A stretch of DNA of 64,000 nucleotides, taken from assembly GCA_963662645.2 (NCBI GenBank), contig OY759762.1, forward strand, positions 1,178,001 through 1,242,000, given 5' to 3'. Below are positions 58,545-64,000 of this stretch, one piece after another. A model generated the notes under the pieces. The model saw only the letters and a list, made by a program, of their open reading frames with translations, was not told the DNA's origin and made no database searches. Source of the DNA: Aldehydirespirator sp963662645 (GTDB taxonomy: Bacteria; Actinomycetota; Acidimicrobiia; Acidimicrobiales; Aldehydirespiratoraceae). The stretch's first letter is position 1. The number at the start of each line of letters is the position of its first letter. Made by a program: the position numbers and the translations under genes.

Positions 58545-59516
58545 CTAGCTGTCATCGAGGCGGCGGCCGTCCTCTACCAGGTTGATCTCCCAGATCACCT
58601 TGTCGAGGGCGTCGGCCGAGGTGATGGTGGGGAACCTCAGAGGGTGCTCGCCGGTCACGCAGGTGGACAGCGGCGACAGGATCGTCCACGGCGTGGGATG
58701 GGCGAACTGGACCACCGAGTAGCGGTCGCCGGTCTGGCCCTCGGTGGCCATCACCCGGTGGATCCCGGCGCCGATCACGCCGTTGGTGAGGTGCTCGAGC
58801 ATCATGCCGGTGTTGATGATGGCGCTTCCCTCCGGCGGGATGGCGTCGACCCAGCCAGCGCCGGTCCGCACCTGCAGGCCGGGCGCGGTGGCCCGCGGCA
58901 GCATGGTGATGAGGTTGATGTCGCCGTGCTCGGCCGCCCACATGAAGCCGTCTGTGGGAGCGGTGTCCATGGGCGGGTAGTGGATGGCCCGGGTGAGGGT
59001 CGCGCCGTACTCGAGCATTGCGTCGAAGAACTCCTCGTGGACCCCCAAACCGACCGCGATCACCCGCAGCACCCGGCGCTGGATGTCGAGCACGGAGGAA
59101 TGGAACCCGAGCAGCAGTTCCGTGACGCCGGGCAGGTCGTCCTCGGGCAGGGTGGGTGGCCCGTAGCGGTGGGGATACCGCTGGCGGAGGGGGTGGCCCG
59201 GCGGGGCCGGCTCGCCCCAGTTGAGCATCTCCTTGAGGTCGGGGATGTCGGAGATGGCAGCCGTCTCGGTCATCATCGGCGTGTAGCCGGTCTGGCCGTG
59301 GGAACCGGCCACGATGTAGCGGTCCTTGCGCTCCTGGGCCAGGTCGAAGAACGCCTCGAGCCGCCCGTAGGCCTCGTCGATCACGTCCGCGCCCAGGTCG
59401 TGGGCCACGTACACGAAGCCGGTGGCCAGGCTTCGCATCACCCCGTCGACCACCGCGGACCGCTGGGCTTGGCCGCCCCGCTCGAAGGCCACCAAGTTGA
59501 CGTCGAGTATCTCCAC
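58545..59516 (-). CDS. 2-oxoglutarate/Fe(II) oxygenase, isopenicillin-N-synthase-like
   Basis: 323 residues. Iron ligands H197 and D199 in AAEHGDINLITML and H253 in GAGIHRVMA; R264 and S266 in DRYSVVQF bind the 2-oxoglutarate carboxylate. The N-terminal VDGVMRSLATGFVYVAHDLG is the DIOX_N part. Likely hydroxylates or desaturates a small molecule; substrate unknown. The GTG at 59516 was chosen because it starts the conserved domain and longer readings run into repeat copy E. The gene occupies the whole space between copies D and E. Confidence 0.88.
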   Translation of the reverse strand: MEILDVNLVAFERGGQAQRSAVVDGVMRSLATGFVYVAHDLGADVIDEAYGRLEAFFDLAQERKDRYIVAGSHGQTGYTPMMTETAAISDIPDLKEMLNWGEPAPPGHPLRQRYPHRYGPPTLPEDDLPGVTELLLGFHSSVLDIQRRVLRVIAVGLGVHEEFFDAMLEYGATLTRAIHYPPMDTAPTDGFMWAAEHGDINLITMLPRATAPGLQVRTGAGWVDAIPPEGSAIINTGMMLEHLTNGVIGAGIHRVMATEGQTGDRYSVVQFAHPTPWTILSPLSTCVTGEHPLRFPTITSADALDKVIWEINLVEDGRRLDDS

Positions 59517-59526
59517 TCTCGCAACG

Positions 59527-59619
59527 CTAGAGGCCGAGCGGACAGATCGCGATCTCGCTGGAGCCAGCGAGGCCGTGGCCCGAGCGGCCCGTGAGCGAAG
59601 CGAACAAGAGCGGGAGTGA
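59527..59619 (-). repeat. Dispersed repeat copy E
   Basis: Minus-orientation copy: CTAGAGGCCGAGCGG at 59527-59541, then GAGGCCGTGGCCCGAGCGG and CCCGTGAGCGAAGCGAAC, ending GAGCGGGAGTGAC. It is closest to copy A over the core. The left end is missing. Its right end faces the oxygenase, forming an inverted pair with copy D. The remaining gap to nrdA (59620-59836) holds a promoter and no gene. Confidence 0.78.
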
Positions 59620-59718
59620 CAACCTCGCATTGGGATGCGCCTGCCGTCAATCCGCGCATGTTCTCGGTCGCACGCCGCTATCAAGAAGCCCTGCTCAGCG
59701 GGGTGGCCGAGGCGTGAT

Positions 59719-59748
59719 TTGACACGCGTGTAGTTACGGTGCTGTAAT
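59719..59748 (+). promoter_or_regulatory. Promoter and dyad upstream of nrdA
   Basis: TTGACA (59719-59724), an 18-base spacer and TGTAAT (59743-59748) resemble a housekeeping promoter. The palindrome ACACGCGTGT (59722-59731) overlaps the -35. It is not a convincing NrdR box. The leader to the GTG would be about 80 bases. Confidence 0.5.
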
Positions 59749-59836
59749 TCAGATTCGGAAGTTGTGGCCGGTCTTGAGCGGGGCCCACAGCTGGCGGGGC
59801 ATCCGCTGACCACCGGCAAGAGGAGGCACATCTGTC

Positions 59837-62272
59837 GTGACGATGATCCAGGACCGGCTGACCTCCGTCGCCGAGGCACCTCCGTCGGTGTCCGCTCCGA
59901 CCACGATGCGGGTGCGCAAACGCAACGGCAGCCTCGAACCGGTCGACGTGAACAAGATCGTCAACGCAGTGGCCCGGGCCGCGGAGGGCCTGCTCGGCGT
60001 CGATCCCCTGACCGTCAGCACCCGCACAATCGCCGCCCTCGCCGACGGGGCCACCACCCGCGAGCTCGACGAGCTGAGCATCCGCACCGCGGCCGGGCTC
60101 ATCGTGGAGGAGCCCAACTACTCGAAGCTCGCGGCCCGCATGCTGGCCACCTACATCGACAAGGAAGTCCGCAACCAGAACATTCCGTGGTTCTCGGAAG
60201 CAATGGAGACGGGCCACCGGCTCGGGCTGATCGGCGACGAGACCGCGGAGTTCGTGCGGGCCCACTCCCCCGGCCTCAACGCGGCCATCGACTCCGGCCG
60301 GGACCGCAATTTCGAGTTCTTCGGACTGCGAACCGTCTACGACCGCTACCTGCTGCGCCACCCCGACACCCGGCTGGTCATCGAGACGCCGCAGTACTTC
60401 ATGCTCCGCGTCGCCTGCGGTCTGAGCACCGACCCCGACGAGGCCATCCGCTTCTACGACCTGATCTCGTCGCTGGCCTACCTGCCGTCGAGCCCGACCC
60501 TGTTCAACTCGGGCACGATGCACCCCCAGATGTCGAGCTGCTACCTGCTCGACTCCCCCGAGGACTCCCTGGAGGGCATCTACCGGCGCTACACCGACAT
60601 CGCCCGGCTCTCGAAGTACGCGGGCGGAATCGGCGTCGGCTGGCACCGGATCCGCTCCAAGGGATCGCTGATCCGGGGCACCAACGGGCTGTCCAACGGC
60701 ATCGTTCCCTGGCTCAAGACCCTCGACTCCTCGGTGGCCGCCGTCAACCAGGGCGGCCGCCGGAAGGGAGCGGCCTGCGTCTACCTGGAGACCTGGCACG
60801 CCGACATCGAGCAGTTCCTGGAGTTGCGGGACAACACCGGTGACCACGCCCGGCGCACCCACAACATCAACCTCGCCAACTGGGTGCCCGACCTCTTCAT
60901 GGAGCGGGTGGAGAAGGACTGGCGGTGGAGCCTGTTCGACCCCAAGAAGGTGCCCGAGCTGACCGACACCTACGGCGAGGAGTTCAGGGCCATCTACGAG
61001 CAGGCCGAGGCGGACGGGCGCTTCGAGACGCAGGTCTCGGCCCGCCAGCTCTACACCCGGATGATGCGGACCCTGGCCGAGACCGGCAACGGCTGGATGA
61101 CGTTCAAGGACGCCGCCAACGCCAAGTGCAACCAGACCGGCCCCGACTCGCCGGACGGCGCAAACGCCAGAGACCGGGTCGTGCACCTCTCCAACCTGTG
61201 CACCGAGATCATCGAGGTGACCAGCGCGAAGGAGACCGCGGTCTGCAACCTCGGCTCGGTCAACCTCGGCGCGTTCGTGCGGCGGGCGACGCCGTCCTCC
61301 AACGGCAGCGGCCCGGCGGGCTTCGACTTCGAGCGGCTCGGCGAGGTGGTGCGACTGGTGGTCGGCTTCCTCGACCGGGTCATCGACATCAACTACTACC
61401 CGACCGGCGAGTCGGCGACCTCCAACCGCCGCTGGCGCCCGGTGGGGCTGGGCCTCATGGGCCTGCAGGATGTGTTCTTCAAGCTGGGCCTGGCCTTCGA
61501 CTCCGCCGAGGCCCGCAACCTGAGCCGCCGCATCTCCGAGGAGATCTATTTCAACGCGCTGTGGGCCTCCGCCGAGCTGGCCGAGGCCAACGGGGCCCAC
61601 CCCGGCTTCGCCGACACGCGGGCCGCGGCCGGCGACCTGCAGTTCGACCTCTGGAACGCGCAACCGTCGGACCCCGACCGCTGGGGTCCGCTGCGCGAGC
61701 GGATCGCAAAGCACGGTCTGCGCAACTCGCTGCTGATCGCCATCGCCCCGACGGCCACCATCGCGGCCATCGCCGGGTGCTACGAGTGCATCGAGCCCCA
61801 GGTGTCGAACCTGTTCAAGCGCGAGACCCTCTCGGGCGAGTTCATGCAGGTGAACCGGTACCTGGTGGCCGAACTGAAGGCCCGGGGCCTGTGGGACGAC
61901 AAGATGATCGCCGATGTCAAGAAGGCCGAGGGCTCGATCCAGCAGATCGAGCGCATACCCGCCGACCTTCGGGCTGTGTACCGCACGGCCTGGGAGATCC
62001 CGCAGCGCTCCCTCATCGAGATGGCCGCCGGCCGGGGCGCCTTCATCGACCAGAGCCAGTCGCTCAATCTGTTCATGGAGGCTCCAACCATCGGGAAGCT
62101 GTCGTCGATGTACATGTACGCGTGGAAGCAGGGCCTCAAGACCACCTACTACCTGCGGTCAAGGCCGGCGACGCGCATCAACCAGACCACCACCAACGGC
62201 TCCGAGCCCGACGCCGAGGCCGCGGTGGCCTGCTCCCTGGAGAACCCTGAGACCTGTGAGGCGTGCGACTGA
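59837..62272 (+). CDS. nrdA: Class I ribonucleotide reductase, alpha subunit
   Basis: 811 residues. Reduces ribonucleotides to deoxyribonucleotides. An N-terminal ATP-cone (RVRKRNGSLEPVDVNKIV) for allosteric control, then the barrel with SSCYLLD, NLCTEI, AVCNLGSVNLGAF and the late PTATIAAIAGCYE. The tail ETCEACD carries the redox cysteine pair. The GTG at 59837 is supported by GAGGAGG ten bases upstream. Its stop shares one base with the nrdB start. Confidence 0.95.
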   Translation: MTMIQDRLTSVAEAPPSVSAPTTMRVRKRNGSLEPVDVNKIVNAVARAAEGLLGVDPLTVSTRTIAALADGATTRELDELSIRTAAGLIVEEPNYSKLAARMLATYIDKEVRNQNIPWFSEAMETGHRLGLIGDETAEFVRAHSPGLNAAIDSGRDRNFEFFGLRTVYDRYLLRHPDTRLVIETPQYFMLRVACGLSTDPDEAIRFYDLISSLAYLPSSPTLFNSGTMHPQMSSCYLLDSPEDSLEGIYRRYTDIARLSKYAGGIGVGWHRIRSKGSLIRGTNGLSNGIVPWLKTLDSSVAAVNQGGRRKGAACVYLETWHADIEQFLELRDNTGDHARRTHNINLANWVPDLFMERVEKDWRWSLFDPKKVPELTDTYGEEFRAIYEQAEADGRFETQVSARQLYTRMMRTLAETGNGWMTFKDAANAKCNQTGPDSPDGANARDRVVHLSNLCTEIIEVTSAKETAVCNLGSVNLGAFVRRATPSSNGSGPAGFDFERLGEVVRLVVGFLDRVIDINYYPTGESATSNRRWRPVGLGLMGLQDVFFKLGLAFDSAEARNLSRRISEEIYFNALWASAELAEANGAHPGFADTRAAAGDLQFDLWNAQPSDPDRWGPLRERIAKHGLRNSLLIAIAPTATIAAIAGCYECIEPQVSNLFKRETLSGEFMQVNRYLVAELKARGLWDDKMIADVKKAEGSIQQIERIPADLRAVYRTAWEIPQRSLIEMAAGRGAFIDQSQSLNLFMEAPTIGKLSSMYMYAWKQGLKTTYYLRSRPATRINQTTTNGSEPDAEAAVACSLENPETCEACD

Positions 62273-63399
62273 TGGCCATCACCGACATCTCTGTTGACGC
62301 TCTCGATCTCCCGGGCCGGGACTCCGCCGTCCCCGCCCCTCCCGCAGGCTTCACGCCTGAATCGGAGGCCGAGCCCCGGCCCGGGCAGCCCTCGCACCGG
62401 CCCAACATCTTGGATCCGGGCTTCGACCTGACGCTGCGGCCCATGCGCTATCCGCAGTTCTTCGAGATGTACCGCGACGCGATCAAGAACACCTGGACAG
62501 TCGACGAGATCGACTTCTCCGACGACCTGGTCGACCTGGACCGCAAGCTCATGCCGGCGGAGAAGCACCTGATACGCCGGCTGGTGGCCTTCTTCGCCAC
62601 CGGCGACTCGATCGTGGCCAACAATCTCGTCTTGAACCTCTACGAGCACATCAACGCGCCCGAGGCCCGGATGTACCTGTCGCGCCAGCTGTTCGAGGAG
62701 GCGCTGCACGTGCAGTTCTACCTGAACCTCCTAGACAACTACATCCCCGACCACGACGAGCGGGCCGAGGCGTTCGCCGCCATCGAGAACATCCCGTCGA
62801 TACGGGCCAAGGCGGAGTTCTGCTTCAAGTGGATGGACTCCGTGGGCGACGGACCGCTCCACAACGCGGCCGACCGGCGCCGGTTCCTGATGAACCTGAT
62901 CTGCTTCGCGGCCTGCATCGAGGGCCTGTTCTTCTTCGCCGCCTTCGCCTATGTGTACTTCCTGCGATCCAAGGGCCTGCTCAACGGGCTGGCCGCGGGC
63001 ACCAACTGGGTGTTCCGCGACGAGTCGATGCACATGAACTTCGCATTCGAGGTGATCCGCACGGTGCGCCGCGAGGAGCCCGGACTGTTCGATGAAGAAC
63101 TGAGCCGGAGCATCAGCGACATGCTGGCCGAGGCGGTCGATGCCGAGCACCAGTTCGCCGAGGACCTGCTGGGCGAGGGCGTGCCGGGCATGTCGGTGGC
63201 CGACACCCGGTCGTACCTGGAGTACGTGGCCGACCAGCGCCTGATGCAGCTCGGCCTGCCCCGCCGCTTCGGCAGCCGCAACCCGTTCTCGTTCATGGAG
63301 CTGCAGGACGTGCAGGAGCTGTCCAACTTCTTCGAGCGCACTGTGTCCGCCTACCAGGTGGGCGTGGAGGGCGAGGTCTCCTTCGACGAGGACTTCTGA
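62272..63399 (+). CDS. nrdB: Class I ribonucleotide reductase, beta subunit
   Basis: 375 residues. Diiron ligands at D112, E143, H146, E217, E251 and H254 keep the same spacing as E. coli D84, E115, H118, E204, E238, H241. Y150, four after the first His, is the tyrosyl-radical position, so this is a canonical radical subunit. About 45 N-terminal residues are extra and Pro-rich. The ATG at 62272 overlaps the nrdA stop as TGATG. Immediately after the stop the sequence reads GGCCGAGCGGG, the repeat-end motif. Confidence 0.95.
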   Translation: MAITDISVDALDLPGRDSAVPAPPAGFTPESEAEPRPGQPSHRPNILDPGFDLTLRPMRYPQFFEMYRDAIKNTWTVDEIDFSDDLVDLDRKLMPAEKHLIRRLVAFFATGDSIVANNLVLNLYEHINAPEARMYLSRQLFEEALHVQFYLNLLDNYIPDHDERAEAFAAIENIPSIRAKAEFCFKWMDSVGDGPLHNAADRRRFLMNLICFAACIEGLFFFAAFAYVYFLRSKGLLNGLAAGTNWVFRDESMHMNFAFEVIRTVRREEPGLFDEELSRSISDMLAEAVDAEHQFAEDLLGEGVPGMSVADTRSYLEYVADQRLMQLGLPRRFGSRNPFSFMELQDVQELSNFFERTVSAYQVGVEGEVSFDEDF

Positions 63400-63431
63400 G
63401 GCCGAGCGGGTGGGCGGGGCCCGATCGAGGC

Positions 63432-63467
63432 TTGTGTGTCCGCAATCGCGGATCATGTGATACACAA
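63432..63467. promoter_or_regulatory. Dyad between nrdB and the GPP34 gene
   Basis: TTGTGT (63432-63437) pairs with ACACAA (63462-63467), and inside lies TCCGC-AATC-GCGGA (63439-63452). It ends seven bases before the next ATG. It could be an operator for the GPP34 gene or an RNA hairpin; not decidable. Confidence 0.35.
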
Positions 63468-63473
63468 GGTGCC

Positions 63474-64000
63474 ATGCTGAGATTCGCAGAGGAGATCGTC
63501 CTGCTGTCGCTGCGGGACGACGACGGCAAGTTCGTGCCAGTGCCGGTCACGTCCATGCAGCACGCGCTGGCCGGGGCCGTGCTCATGGATCTGGCTCTGG
63601 AGAACCGGATCGACACCGATCCCGAGAACCTCGTCCTGATCGACTCCACGCCGGTGGGTGACAGCCTGCTGGATCCGACTCTGGAGAAGATCGCAGCCGG
63701 CGACCAGCGCGACGCCCGCTACTGGATTGAGCAGACCGCCCGGGAGGGCGACGCCATCCGCAACGAGGCTCTGGCCCGCCTGATCGAGCGCGGCATACTC
63801 GAGCAGCACGAGGAGCGGTTCCTTTGGGTGTTCCGGTCCCGGCGCTACCCGGTGATCGACGGCACCGAGGAGCGCGAGGTGAAGCTGCGCATCCTGGGCG
63901 TGCTGCTCAGCGACGAGATCCCCGACCCCCGCGACATCGTGATCATCTGCCTCGCGGACGCCTGCGGCATCCTGCGCCAGCTCCTGCCGAAGCGGGAACT
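63474..64000 (+). CDS. GPP34 (GOLPH3/Vps74-like) family protein, 3' end outside window
   Basis: 175 residues are visible. It opens MLRFAEEIVLLSLRDDDGKF, then MQHALAGAVLMDLALENRID and VGDSLLDPTLEKIA, later ERGILEQHEERFLWVF and PDPRDIVIICLADACGIL, the normal course of GPP34 proteins. These bind phosphoinositide-like headgroups in eukaryotes; the bacterial role is not established, though they are common in actinobacteria. The ATG at 63474 is the conserved start. No catalytic motif. Confidence 0.88.
   Translation, partial: MLRFAEEIVLLSLRDDDGKFVPVPVTSMQHALAGAVLMDLALENRIDTDPENLVLIDSTPVGDSLLDPTLEKIAAGDQRDARYWIEQTAREGDAIRNEALARLIERGILEQHEERFLWVFRSRRYPVIDGTEEREVKLRILGVLLSDEIPDPRDIVIICLADACGILRQLLPKRE

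Noticed and set aside
59658..59716. Nineteen-codon frame opening MFSVARRYQEALL between repeat E and the nrdA promoter
   Set aside because: Protein-like in composition but with no ribosome site or homologue that I can recognise; could be a remnant.
1..64000. tRNA, rRNA, prophage or transposase genes
   Set aside because: None could be recognised by reading both strands; short tRNA genes could still be missed without a covariance-model scan.

Overview
The window is high-GC (around 70% by eye), densely packed bacterial DNA. F420-type LLM oxidoreductases, a PpgK-type ROK kinase, a GPP34 protein, a WXG100/FtsK-type secretion pair, frequent GTG/TTG starts, 4-base start/stop overlaps and likely leaderless transcripts all point to an actinobacterium. 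The many CaiB/BaiF, enoyl-CoA hydratase, M20, M24 and 2-oxoglutarate oxygenase genes, the toxin-antitoxin pairs, and a compatible-solute importer beside a DddP-like DMSP lyase fit a marine or host-associated Acidimicrobiia-like lineage. That placement is inference; there is no rRNA or tRNA gene in view to test it.

Layout. 1-1400: a VapBC-type toxin-antitoxin pair cut by the window edge, then an O-methyltransferase. 1437-10940 (minus strand): a fumarylacetoacetate hydrolase-family gene, then an apparent eight-gene sugar operon (ROK repressor, M20 deacylase, lipoprotein binding protein, permease, YhfX-like PLP enzyme, ATPase, PpgK-like kinase, NagB) that looks built to import an amino-sugar compound and bring it to fructose-6-phosphate. 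11045-12372: an mscS gene framed by two inverted copies of a dispersed repeat. 12418-15064: modABC. 15200-19803: an M29/NicX-like enzyme, an M20 hydrolase, a fossil of an acyl-CoA mutase, a CaiB/BaiF CoA-transferase and an LLM oxidoreductase. 20045-26951: a DUF1214-type protein, an S9 peptidase, bacterioferritin and a ferric-iron importer with no ATPase gene, behind a well-formed promoter.

27016-34496: enoyl-CoA hydratases and an LLM enzyme on either side of a two-gene type VII secretion-like unit (WXG100 plus a 1407-residue FHA-FtsK ATPase). 34552-41974: alcohol dehydrogenase, FAD oxidoreductase, amidase, macrodomain, ThpR, EamA transporter and a 2OG oxygenase. 42035-49666: the standout locus, a glycine-betaine/DMSP-class ABC importer (ATPase, unusual fused permease, binding protein), a UUCG-loop terminator, then a DddP-like DMSP lyase with all metal and catalytic residues in place, and a beta-hydroxyacid dehydrogenase. 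49720-54493: an acidic low-complexity protein, an SDR and ileS. 54596-57124: three toxin-antitoxin modules, two of them tail-to-tail, and two gene fragments joined back to back. 57121-64000: a carbamoylase, an oxygenase framed by another inverted pair of the dispersed repeat, nrdAB, and a GPP34 gene cut by the window end.

The two most unusual things are the import-plus-lyase DMSP locus and the ~100-140 bp repeat, which appears five times and twice brackets a single gene with the same geometry.
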